Assembly: GCA_902797015.1 (NCBI GenBank) | Contig: CADBRG010000154.1 | Location: 1 to 6,190 of the forward strand | Reading direction: 5' to 3' | DNA: 6,190 bases | From: an uncultured Lachnospiraceae bacterium | Lineage (GTDB): Bacteria; Bacillota; Clostridia; Lachnospirales; Lachnospiraceae | In this document: positions 1 to 5,455 of the stretch, piece after piece | Numbering within the stretch: the stretch's first letter is position 1 | How the letters are laid out: each line of letters opens with the position of its first letter | Position numbers and translations under genes: made by a program | The notes under the pieces: generated by a model | What the model was told of the DNA's origin: nothing | What the model saw: only the letters and a program-made list of their open reading frames with translations | The model's database searches: none

Positions 1-305
1 ATCGGATCTTCGATGTCGGGGTTGCCGGGATTCACAGGCTTTTCGGAAAGCTTGACAGGATTCAGTCAGCGGATGTTTTGATCGTGATCGCAGGTATGGA
101 GGGCGCTCTGGCAAGTGTTGTCGGCGGACTGGTTTCCGTACCGGTGATCGCTGTCCCGACCAGTATCGGATATGGTGCAAGCTTTGGCGGACTGGCAGCA
201 CTTTTGTCCATGTTAAACAGCTGCGCAAACGGGATCGGTGTTGTCAATATTGATAACGGATATGGTGCGGCGTGTCTGGCAAACCGGATTTTAAAGAAGA
301 AGTAA
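1..305 (+). CDS. larB: LarB, 3' part: pyridinium-3,5-biscarboxylic acid mononucleotide synthase
   Basis: The 5' end lies outside the window; the reading frame is open from base 3 and ends at TAA 303-305, giving about 100 C-terminal residues. LarB performs the first step of nickel-pincer nucleotide synthesis: it carboxylates the nicotinic ring of NaAD and hydrolyses the phosphoanhydride to give the biscarboxylated mononucleotide. The visible part is the PurE/AIR-carboxylase-like domain. It contains DVGVAGIHRL near the start, the AGMEGALASVVGGL loop that matches the PurE-type nucleotide/CO2 site, then PTSIGYGASFGGLAALLSML and GIGVVNIDNGYGAA, all typical of LarB carboxy termini. It ends normally in a basic KKK tail. 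It is followed after 57 bases by larC and then larE on the same strand, so it is very probably the upstream gene of a lar operon. The identification is firm; completeness of the N-terminal part cannot be judged. Confidence 0.93.
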   Translation, partial: RIFDVGVAGIHRLFGKLDRIQSADVLIVIAGMEGALASVVGGLVSVPVIAVPTSIGYGASFGGLAALLSMLNSCANGIGVVNIDNGYGAACLANRILKKK

Positions 306-350
306 GAACGAGACAGCAGGGATGCTTTTCGATATAAGAACTGAACAAAC

Positions 351-354
351 GGAG
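351..354 (+). promoter_or_regulatory. Ribosome binding site of larC
   Basis: GGAG lies 8 bases before the ATG at 363. It fixes the larC start. No promoter or terminator is evident in the 57-base larB-larC gap, which supports cotranscription. Confidence 0.7.
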
Positions 355-362
355 AATCATTT

Positions 363-1742
363 ATGAAAAAAGTAATATATTTTGACTGTTACATGGGAAT
401 CAGTGGGGATATGGTCCTTGGTGCATGTCTCGACCTTGGTGTGGACGAGGAAGCACTGAAGACAGAGCTGCGGAAGCTGCATATCGAGGGCGTTGATCTG
501 TCTGCGAAGAGAATGGTCAAAAACGGATTTACGGGAACCGATGTAGAGGTGCTTTCGAAGGAAGACGGACTTCCGGTCGATCATTTGCATGATGATGTGC
601 ACGGAGAACATGTGCATCATCATGACCATGAGCACACGCATGATCATGAGCATATGCATGACCACGAGCATACGCATGACCATGAGCACACGCATGACCA
701 TGAGCACATGCATGATCATGAGCATATGCATGGTCACGATCACGCGCATGGACATGATCACGCACATCGTACACTCAGTGAAATCCGGAATCTGATCATG
801 GGCAGTGATCTGGAAGATGCGGTTAAAGACACGGCGATGGACATTTTCTATGTGATCGCTGAAGCAGAGGCAAAAGTACATGGGAAACCAATCGAAGAAG
901 TCGGATTCCATGAAGTTGGCGCGATCGATTCGATCGTAGACATCTGCGGTGCGGCAGTCTGTCTGCATTTGCTGGGTGTAGAAAAGGTTTACTGTTCAGT
1001 GGTCAGAGAAGGAACAGGCTTTATCATGTGCCAGCATGGCCAGTTGCCTGTGCCGGTACCGGCAGTTGCAAATATGATGCCGGGCAGCGGTATCATTGTA
1101 AAACAGACAGATGAAGTGCATACGGAGCTGGTGACGCCGACAGGTTTTGGCATTCTGAAAGGCACGAAGGCGATTTGTGGTACGATGCCTGAAATGATGG
1201 TGGAAAGTGTCGGACTGGGCTTTGGCAAACGTGATGTCGGGCGGCTGAACGGGCTGCGTGCGATCTATGGTACGATCCTGGATGAAGATGATGCACTGCC
1301 AGAGATCAATTATGATGACCAGGACGAATGTGAAGAGGGACATGCACATGTTCATGAAGACGGGACGGTACATACCCATACACATGAAGGCCATCACGAG
1401 CACAGTCATACGCATGATGGAGGTCATGATCATGGGCATACGCATACTCACGGGCATGGCCATGGACATGGTCATGTGCATTCTGCTGAGCATACGACGA
1501 AGGTTCGTAACCGTCTGGCAAAGGCCATCGGTCATCTCGAACGTGTGAAACATATGGTAGAAGAAGACAGAGACTGTGCGGAAGTGCTGATCCAGCTTGC
1601 AGCAGTAAAATCAGCTTTAAATAACACCGGAAAAGAGATCTTAAAAGAGCATATGTCACATTGCCTGATCGAAGCGATCGAGAAGAAAGAGTTTTCTGAG
1701 ATCGAGGAGCTGAATAAGGCGATCGATCAGTTTATTAAGTAA
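363..1742 (+). CDS. larC: LarC1 domain fused to a CsoR/RcnR-type metal-sensor domain (NPN nickel-insertion protein variant)
   Basis: The protein has 459 residues. Residues 1-305 form a LarC1 (DUF111 N-terminal) domain: YFDCYMGISGDMVLGA at 6-21, EAEAKVHGKPIEEVGFHEVG at 167-186, GTGFIMCQHGQLPVPVPAV at 217-235, ELVTPTG at 255-261 and GLGFGKRDVGRLNGLRA at 284-300. A His-rich insertion (74-135, 31 His) interrupts it. A normal LarC would then continue into LarC2, the domain with the CTP site used for nickel insertion (cyclometallation). No LarC2 motif such as an NIDDM-like start is present. Instead there is a second His-rich stretch (327-377, 22 His), then residues about 379-459, which match the CsoR/RcnR/DUF156 repressor family: NRLAKAIGHLERVKHM, EEDRDC, VLIQLAAVKSALNNTG and EHMSHCLIEAI, with putative metal ligands Cys405, His430 and Cys434. 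The reading frame is open with no sign of frameshift. It sits 57 bases after larB and 18 before larE. LarC1 and CsoR identities are firm; the combined function (nickel donor, sensor, or both) is inferred. Confidence 0.9.
   Translation: MKKVIYFDCYMGISGDMVLGACLDLGVDEEALKTELRKLHIEGVDLSAKRMVKNGFTGTDVEVLSKEDGLPVDHLHDDVHGEHVHHHDHEHTHDHEHMHDHEHTHDHEHTHDHEHMHDHEHMHGHDHAHGHDHAHRTLSEIRNLIMGSDLEDAVKDTAMDIFYVIAEAEAKVHGKPIEEVGFHEVGAIDSIVDICGAAVCLHLLGVEKVYCSVVREGTGFIMCQHGQLPVPVPAVANMMPGSGIIVKQTDEVHTELVTPTGFGILKGTKAICGTMPEMMVESVGLGFGKRDVGRLNGLRAIYGTILDEDDALPEINYDDQDECEEGHAHVHEDGTVHTHTHEGHHEHSHTHDGGHDHGHTHTHGHGHGHGHVHSAEHTTKVRNRLAKAIGHLERVKHMVEEDRDCAEVLIQLAAVKSALNNTGKEILKEHMSHCLIEAIEKKEFSEIEELNKAIDQFIK
621..764 (+). 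repeat. In-frame 18-bp tandem repeat encoding eight His-rich hexads
   Basis: Eight consecutive 18-base units encode HDHEHT/M (six units) and HGHDHA (last two), residues 87-134 of the larC product. The units differ mainly at synonymous sites and at the ACG/ATG codon. Alternating His is typical of nickel-binding tracts in metallochaperones. Copy number could vary by slippage without breaking the frame. It is part of the coding sequence, not a CRISPR or intergenic repeat. Confidence 0.85.
1341..1493 (+). other. Second His-rich linker joining LarC1 to the CsoR-like domain
   Basis: Residues 327-377 of the larC product hold 22 His, mainly as HxH with Gly, Thr, Asp and Glu between. Unlike the first tract it is less regular at the DNA level. 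It lies at the domain junction, where ordinary LarC proteins pass from LarC1 to LarC2, and directly precedes the first helix of the CsoR-like domain. It could hand metal from one domain to the other; this is inference. Confidence 0.8.
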
Positions 1743-1760
1743 ATCTAAGTGGGAAGCATT

Positions 1761-2588
1761 ATGGAAAACTTACTTGAGAATAAATACGAAGATTTAAAGG
1801 GGTACCTGCAGAACCTTGGCAGTGTTGCCGTGGCTTTTTCTGGCGGCGTAGATTCGACGCTCCTTGCCCGTGTGGCGCATGATGTGCTTGGAGAACAGAT
1901 GATGGCGATCACTGTACACTCTTGTTTCAACGCGAAACGGGAGATGGAGGAAGCAGATACATTCTGTGCAGAAAATGGGATCGTACATAAAATCTGTGAC
2001 GTAGATGTTTTATCTGTCGAGGGCGTTGCACAGAATCCGCCGGACAGATGTTATCTTTGTAAAAAGGGTCTGTTTGAGCAAATCAAAGAAATGGCACTGA
2101 CGCATGGGATCGAGCATGTGGCGGAAGGCTCAAATGTGGACGATGACGCAGATTACCGTCCGGGACACAGAGCGATCAAAGAGCTGGATATTAAAAGCCC
2201 GCTGCGGGAGGCTGGCCTGACAAAAGCAGAGATCAGAGAATTGTCAAAGGCGCTGGGATTGCCGACGGCCGCCAAACCATCTTTCGCGTGTCTGGCATCC
2301 CGGTTTGTATATGGGGAGCCCCTGACAGAAGAGAAGCTTCTGATGATCGATCGCGCGGAGCAGTTGCTTTATGATCTTGGATTTCATCAGTTCCGTGTGC
2401 GCATTCATCAGAATGGCACAGAGGATATTGCCAGGATTGAAGTGCTGCCGGACGAGTTTACAAAGCTGATTCAGCCTGAGGTCCGAAGTGAGGTTACGGG
2501 CAAGCTGAAAGATTATGGCTTCTCCTATGTCAGCATGGATCTTAACGGGTATCGCACCGGAAGTATGAATGAAACCTTGCATTTATAA
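1761..2588 (+). CDS. larE: LarE: ATP-dependent sacrificial sulfur transferase
   Basis: LarE converts the biscarboxylated mononucleotide made by LarB into the bisthiocarboxylated form that receives nickel. It adenylates the carboxylate and donates sulfur, from its own cysteine in the single-Cys type. From the ATG at 1761 the protein has 275 residues, the usual length. The PP-loop SGGVDST is at 27-33. NPPDRCYLC (Cys97, Cys100) and EGSNVDDDADYRPGHRA (about 122-137) are family signatures. KPSFACLASRFVYG carries Cys177, in the place of the sacrificial Cys176 of Lactobacillus plantarum LarE. An upstream in-frame GTG at 1749 would add four residues but has no ribosome binding site, whereas GGGA at 1751-1754 is well spaced for the ATG. 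It starts 18 bases after larC, so the two are cotranscribed. Its stop codon overlaps the first palindromic site. No larA is seen in the window. Confidence 0.93.
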   Translation: MENLLENKYEDLKGYLQNLGSVAVAFSGGVDSTLLARVAHDVLGEQMMAITVHSCFNAKREMEEADTFCAENGIVHKICDVDVLSVEGVAQNPPDRCYLCKKGLFEQIKEMALTHGIEHVAEGSNVDDDADYRPGHRAIKELDIKSPLREAGLTKAEIRELSKALGLPTAAKPSFACLASRFVYGEPLTEEKLLMIDRAEQLLYDLGFHQFRVRIHQNGTEDIARIEVLPDEFTKLIQPEVRSEVTGKLKDYGFSYVSMDLNGYRTGSMNETLHL

Positions 2589-2605
2589 CCCCCTGTGGGG
2601 CTTGT
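2587..2605 (+). promoter_or_regulatory. G/C-tract palindrome, site 1 (putative CsoR/RcnR-type operator)
   Basis: AACCCCCTGTGGGGCTTGT. C5 and G4 arms flank a TGT centre. It begins on the last two bases of the larE stop codon and faces the methyltransferase gene at 2689. It matches site 2, read on the minus strand, at 17 of 19 positions and site 3 at 14 of 19. G/C-tract inverted repeats are characteristic operators of CsoR/RcnR-family repressors, and the larC product carries such a domain. There is no T-tract, so it is not a terminator. Confidence 0.6.
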
Positions 2606-2630
2606 GGGTAGACCATTTGATTATTACAGT
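2602..2630 (+). promoter_or_regulatory. Putative promoter of the 2689 methyltransferase gene
   Basis: A -35-like TTGTGG (2602-2607) lies one base after the G-tract of site 1 and is 17 bases from TACAGT (2625-2630). The individual hexamers are weak. An alternative is TTGATT (2618-2623) with TATTAC (2640-2645), spacing 16. The gap also holds a direct repeat of TTACAGT (2624-2630 and 2633-2639) and an AT-rich TTTATACAT (2646-2654). A promoter in this 100-base gap is likely; the exact hexamers are uncertain. Confidence 0.4.
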
Positions 2631-2688
2631 GGTTACAGTTATTACTTTATACATCGTTTAAGATCAACAATGTTTCACAGAGGATATT

Positions 2689-3444
2689 ATGTCAGGAGCA
2701 ACAACAGCTGTCGCGTTAGGGCAGCAGACAGAACTGATCAAAGATAAGACAATCGGATATTGGACAAAGCGCGCGGACAGCTTTTCCGAGACACGTCACG
2801 AAGAACTGCATAGTGAGCAGGCAACCTATTGGCGGACAGAAATCGCCATGAATCTGCAGCTGCAAAAAGGAATGAAAATTCTGGATGTCGGCTGCGGTGC
2901 AGGATATTTCGAGGCAATTCTTTCGCCGTTTGGATGTAGGATGACGGGAGTAGACCTGACGCCGGAAATGATCGCACAGGGAAAGACCCTTTTGGAACGT
3001 CATCAGATCGAAGCAGAGCTTCTTGTTATGGATGCAGAACATTTAGAATTCCCGGATGCATCCTTTGATGCGGTGATCTCGAGGAATCTGACATGGAATC
3101 TGCCACGTCCTGACAAAGCATATCAAGAATGGCATCGGGTACTGAAAACGGGTGGTGTATTGTTGAATTTTGATGCGGAATATGCCAAGAATGTTTCCCG
3201 TTGTGACCAGAGCAAAAACAAAGCACATGAGATGCTTTCTCAGGACACATTGGATGAGTGCAATATGCTGTATCGGATGCTTGCGGTAAGTGCCCTGGAC
3301 CGGCCGGTTTGGGATGCACAGGTACTGGCACAGATCGGATTTACGGATATTGTGACAGATACGACTGTCAGTGAGCGGATCTTCCCGGTTGAAAACCAGT
3401 TCTATATCCCGGATCCGATGTTTAGTATCCGGGCAGTGAAGTGA
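2689..3444 (+). CDS. Class I SAM-dependent methyltransferase (UbiE/Methyltransf_11 type), paralogue A
   Basis: A 251-residue soluble protein with a Rossmann-type methyltransferase fold. Motif I, ILDVGCGAG, is at 64-72 and binds SAM. The acidic residue after strand 2 is Asp89 in GVDLTPEM. MDAEHLEFPDASFDAVISRN (114-133) covers motifs II-III, followed by TWNLP and VLKTGGVLLNFDA. The start at 2689 is preceded by AGAGG (2679-2683). It is a clear paralogue of the convergent gene at 3530-4321: both share YWTxRADxxS near the N-terminus, VDLTPxM, SRNLTWNLP and LLNFDA. The substrate is unknown. SRNLTWNLP is diagnostic for this pair but not for a reaction I can name. Position behind a lar operon and an operator-like palindrome suggests a role tied to nickel or another metal, for example modifying a metal-binding small molecule; this is inference. 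Confidence 0.85.
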   Translation: MSGATTAVALGQQTELIKDKTIGYWTKRADSFSETRHEELHSEQATYWRTEIAMNLQLQKGMKILDVGCGAGYFEAILSPFGCRMTGVDLTPEMIAQGKTLLERHQIEAELLVMDAEHLEFPDASFDAVISRNLTWNLPRPDKAYQEWHRVLKTGGVLLNFDAEYAKNVSRCDQSKNKAHEMLSQDTLDECNMLYRMLAVSALDRPVWDAQVLAQIGFTDIVTDTTVSERIFPVENQFYIPDPMFSIRAVK

Positions 3445-3460
3445 ATATAGAAAAACGAAA

Positions 3461-3496
3461 ACCGACCTTTCCGTATTTTGAAAGGCCGGTTTTTTG
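3461..3496. terminator. Bidirectional intrinsic terminator
   Basis: An 11-base stem (3461-3471 with 3480-3490, one mismatched pair) and 8-base loop are followed by a T-tract (3490-3495) on the + strand. On the minus strand the hairpin is followed by TTTTCGTTTTT. It lies between the convergent methyltransferase genes and can stop transcription from both sides. Confidence 0.85.
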
Positions 3497-3529
3497 TTGT
3501 AATCATTTTTTGGATTCGGAATGCAGGAA

Positions 3530-4321
3530 CTAAGCACTGACAGTCAGCTTCTTTGCCCGGATCATAAAAAGAGGCGTGGAGGAATAGTTCATTCGTTCCT
3601 CCGGTGACCAGACACGCTGCCAGATACTCTCGTCTGCCTCGACAGACATACCTTGACTGCCCAGACACTGCATATCCCAGAGAGGCCGGTTGATGCGAGA
3701 GAGAGGTATCTTAGAAGCGATTCGTTCCATGACATCAAAATTCTTGCCGATGTTTCCGTCCTTCATACCGGCATTCTTTGTGTTGAACCGGTCCAGATCA
3801 TAGGCGGCGCGTGCTTTTTCATCAAACAGATAGTGATACCAGTTCGCATCAAAGTTTAACAGCAGGCCGTTTGGCTTTAACACACGGGTCCATTCTGTGT
3901 AGGCAGTTTCCGGATGTGGCAGATTCCAGGTCAGATTTCTGGAAATGACCACATCAAAGCTATGATCTTCAAAGGAGAGCTGTTCCGCATTCATTTCCAT
4001 AAAACGGATCTCATCAGCCAAAGGGCCGGCATTGCGGCGAGCTTCCGCAAGCATCGCCGGTGTCAGATCGACAGCGGTTACCAAAAAACCGGCTTCTGCA
4101 AGCAGAATGGAAAAGAACCCGGGACCGGTTCCGATATCCAGCACATGAAGATCAGAGGATTCCTGATCCGGAAAGTGTGCCCGGATCTCATTGGTCAGGC
4201 ATGTTTTCCATAAATTTTTCTGACCTGAGGAAAGCTCTTCCTGATTTACTTTTGAATACCCGTCGGCACGCCCGGTCCAATAGGATTTATTCTCTTTGAT
4301 GATTGAATCTGAAACTGGCAT
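3530..4321 (-). CDS. Class I SAM-dependent methyltransferase, paralogue B
   Basis: A 263-residue paralogue of the 2689-3444 product, on the opposite strand and convergent with it. Motif I is VLDIGTGPG at 60-68, the acidic residue is Asp85 in AVDLTPAM, and MNAEQLSFEDHSFDVVISRN (110-129) is followed by TWNLP, then VLKPNGLLLNFDA. The C-terminal half carries a lineage-specific stretch (about 163-205) longer than in paralogue A, so the two probably differ in substrate. The ATG at 4321 is preceded on the minus strand by AAAAGGAG with a 9-base spacing. It is transcribed away from the 4473 gene, and palindrome site 2 sits in the divergent promoter region. The reaction is unknown; methyltransferase identity is firm. 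Confidence 0.85.
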   Translation of the reverse strand: MPVSDSIIKENKSYWTGRADGYSKVNQEELSSGQKNLWKTCLTNEIRAHFPDQESSDLHVLDIGTGPGFFSILLAEAGFLVTAVDLTPAMLAEARRNAGPLADEIRFMEMNAEQLSFEDHSFDVVISRNLTWNLPHPETAYTEWTRVLKPNGLLLNFDANWYHYLFDEKARAAYDLDRFNTKNAGMKDGNIGKNFDVMERIASKIPLSRINRPLWDMQCLGSQGMSVEADESIWQRVWSPEERMNYSSTPLFMIRAKKLTVSA

Positions 4322-4347
4322 GTTGTGTAACTCCTTTTCGTGCTTTG

Positions 4348-4377
4348 ATAGTAACAGTGAAAGGAAGAATACAACAA
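4348..4377 (-). promoter_or_regulatory. Putative minus-strand promoter of paralogue B
   Basis: Read on the minus strand, TTGTTG (4372-4377) is 18 bases upstream of TACTAT (4348-4353). The -35 hexamer lies one base after the G-tract of palindrome site 2, the same geometry as for the 2689 and 5456 genes. Confidence 0.5.
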
Positions 4378-4392
4378 GCCCCCCGGGGGGTT
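4374..4392 (-). promoter_or_regulatory. G/C-tract palindrome, site 2, in a divergent promoter
   Basis: CCCCCCGGGGGG at 4379-4390 is a perfect 12-base palindrome. It has ACAAG on the left and TTGT on the right, so the symmetry extends imperfectly outwards. Read on the minus strand it is AACCCCCCGGGGGGCTTGT, matching site 1 at 17 of 19 positions. It lies between two divergent genes and abuts a -35-like hexamer in each direction, so one bound protein could control both. Confidence 0.65.
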
Positions 4393-4419
4393 GTCTGCAT
4401 GGAAATCATTCATTAGAGT
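4391..4419 (+). promoter_or_regulatory. Putative promoter of the 4473 methyltransferase gene
   Basis: TTGTCT (4391-4396) directly follows the G-tract of site 2 and is 17 bases from TAGAGT (4414-4419), leaving a 53-base leader. The hexamers are moderate; the position relative to the palindrome is the main support. Confidence 0.4.
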
Positions 4420-4472
4420 GAATACAGCGAAAATCATTTGCCGCGCTGATTGCGGGCTAAAAGGGATAGAAG

Positions 4473-5330
4473 ATGGACAATTATAATCATTATACATTAG
4501 AAATTGCAAAACAGATCTGGAGTGCCGCCACATGCTATGGTGATACAAAAACGCGGATCCGGCGCGCTGCCAGGTGGAACAGCTACTATGCCTACCTGGC
4601 GAATAAAATGCAGCGGGAAGAGCAAAAGACCGGGGCGGCAGACATCTCTCCGGATTATTTTATGCAACAGCTCGTGCAAAATAAGCAGCTTCGAACGACC
4701 GATCATGTCATTGATCTGGGCGCAGGAGGCGGACGCTATGCTTTGCAATTTGCAAAACAATGCAGCCGTGTAACCGCCATTGATTCCTGCGCAGAGAATA
4801 TCGAATTGATCCGCCTCAGGGCAAACAAGCTTGATCTGGATAACATTGACTGTCGGCAGACATTTTGGGAAGAGTATCAGCCGGATCAAATGTATGATGT
4901 TGCGTTTTGCTCGATGTGCCCTGTCATCTGTTCCGTTGAAGATATCATACGTATGGAACAGATGACGAAGCGGTTGTGCTGCCTGATCACGATCGCAGGC
5001 GGTTCCTATGACGAACACCGCATGCGAATGCTCAAAGAATTAGACATCAGGCCGGAGGGGACGCTGACGGAAGCAATCCATTACTATAATGTCCTTTATC
5101 TGATGGACAGACAGCCATCGGTCATTATGCAGGAGATAGAGCAGGAGACAGAGCAGTCTGTGGATGAGCTCATGGAACGATATCCGATCTATTTTCATAT
5201 TTTCGGGATCCCGATGGATGAAGCAAGAAGATATCTTTCCGGCTATCTGGAAAGATATGCAGGGAATGGCGTTTTGCGTGAAAAGAGCCGATATCGGCTG
5301 GCAATGATCTGTTGGAATCCGGTCAGATAA
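4473..5330 (+). CDS. Class I SAM-dependent methyltransferase of a second subtype, Cys-rich
   Basis: A 285-residue protein with a helical N-terminal region (1-75) ahead of a SAM-binding core. Motif I is VIDLGAGGG at 79-87, Asp104 follows in TAIDS, and the post-II strand is YDVAFCSMCP at 141-150. It lacks the SRNLTWNLP signature of the other two, so it is not a close paralogue. The motif III region carries CSMCPVIC (Cys146, Cys149, Cys153) and a Cys169-Cys170 pair, which is unusual and could bind a soft metal or be redox-active. The C-terminal part (about 195-280) is helical and acidic. The start is supported by AAGGGA at 4461-4466, 6 bases before the ATG. It is divergent from paralogue B and shares palindrome site 2 with it; site 3 begins 7 bases after its stop. 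The substrate is unknown. Its own promoter and lack of overlap suggest an independent transcript. Confidence 0.8.
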   Translation: MDNYNHYTLEIAKQIWSAATCYGDTKTRIRRAARWNSYYAYLANKMQREEQKTGAADISPDYFMQQLVQNKQLRTTDHVIDLGAGGGRYALQFAKQCSRVTAIDSCAENIELIRLRANKLDLDNIDCRQTFWEEYQPDQMYDVAFCSMCPVICSVEDIIRMEQMTKRLCCLITIAGGSYDEHRMRMLKELDIRPEGTLTEAIHYYNVLYLMDRQPSVIMQEIEQETEQSVDELMERYPIYFHIFGIPMDEARRYLSGYLERYAGNGVLREKSRYRLAMICWNPVR

Positions 5331-5336
5331 AAAAAC

Positions 5337-5355
5337 ATCCCCCAGGGGGGCTTTA
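5337..5355 (+). promoter_or_regulatory. G/C-tract palindrome, site 3 (putative operator)
   Basis: ATCCCCCAGGGGGGCTTTA, with C5 and G6 arms around a single A. It shares CCCCC-N-G-K-GGGGCTT with sites 1 and 2 (14 of 19 and 15 of 19 positions). It lies in the 125-base gap between the third methyltransferase and the first membrane-protein gene, with the CTT side facing the latter. Confidence 0.6.
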
Positions 5356-5379
5356 ACAACCGTCTGAAATAGAGATAAT
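5352..5379 (+). promoter_or_regulatory. Putative promoter of the membrane-protein genes
   Basis: TTTAAC (5352-5357) starts one base after the G-tract of site 3 and is 16 bases from GATAAT (5374-5379), a good -10 element. It leaves an AT-rich leader of roughly 70 bases before the start codon at 5456. Confidence 0.5.
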
Positions 5380-5440
5380 GGTAAATGAAAGGTTTTTGTT
5401 CATGATCTGAGCAAAAAACAGAAGCATTACTCTGGTAACA

Positions 5441-5449
5441 AAAGGGGGG
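5441..5449 (+). promoter_or_regulatory. Unusual G6 ribosome binding site deciding the 5456 start
   Basis: AAAGGGGGG ends 6 bases before the ATG at 5456 and favours it over the in-frame TTG at 5450, which follows the G-run with no spacing. The run of six G resembles half of the palindromic sites upstream. Confidence 0.5.
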
Positions 5450-5455
5450 TTGAAA

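Noticed and set aside
621..764. Regular short repeats suggesting a CRISPR or minisatellite
   Set aside because: Units are contiguous 18-mers without spacers, in frame within larC, and encode a His-rich tract.
357..968. Long minus-strand open frame full of Met and His opposite larC
   Set aside because: It is the antisense shadow of the CAT/CAC-rich His codons; it has no ribosome binding site or recognisable domain.
1266..1500. Possible programmed frameshift in larC, as in L. plantarum larC1/larC2
   Set aside because: The frame runs on without stop into a well-formed CsoR-like domain, and no LarC2 sequence is seen in the other frames.
1749..1760. GTG start of larE at 1749
   Set aside because: No ribosome binding site precedes it, while GGGA is correctly spaced for the ATG at 1761.
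2589..2600. Palindrome after larE as a terminator
   Set aside because: A four-pair stem without a following T-tract is too weak; the recurrence of the same sequence at other promoters favours an operator.
3653..4299. Plus-strand open frames inside the minus-strand methyltransferase
   Set aside because: They overlap a well-supported gene in antisense and show no recognisable motifs.
5331..5350. Palindrome plus A-run read on the minus strand as a terminator
   Set aside because: CCCCCCTGGGGG followed by ATGTTTTTTT on the minus strand resembles one, but no minus-strand gene ends there and the core matches sites 1 and 2.
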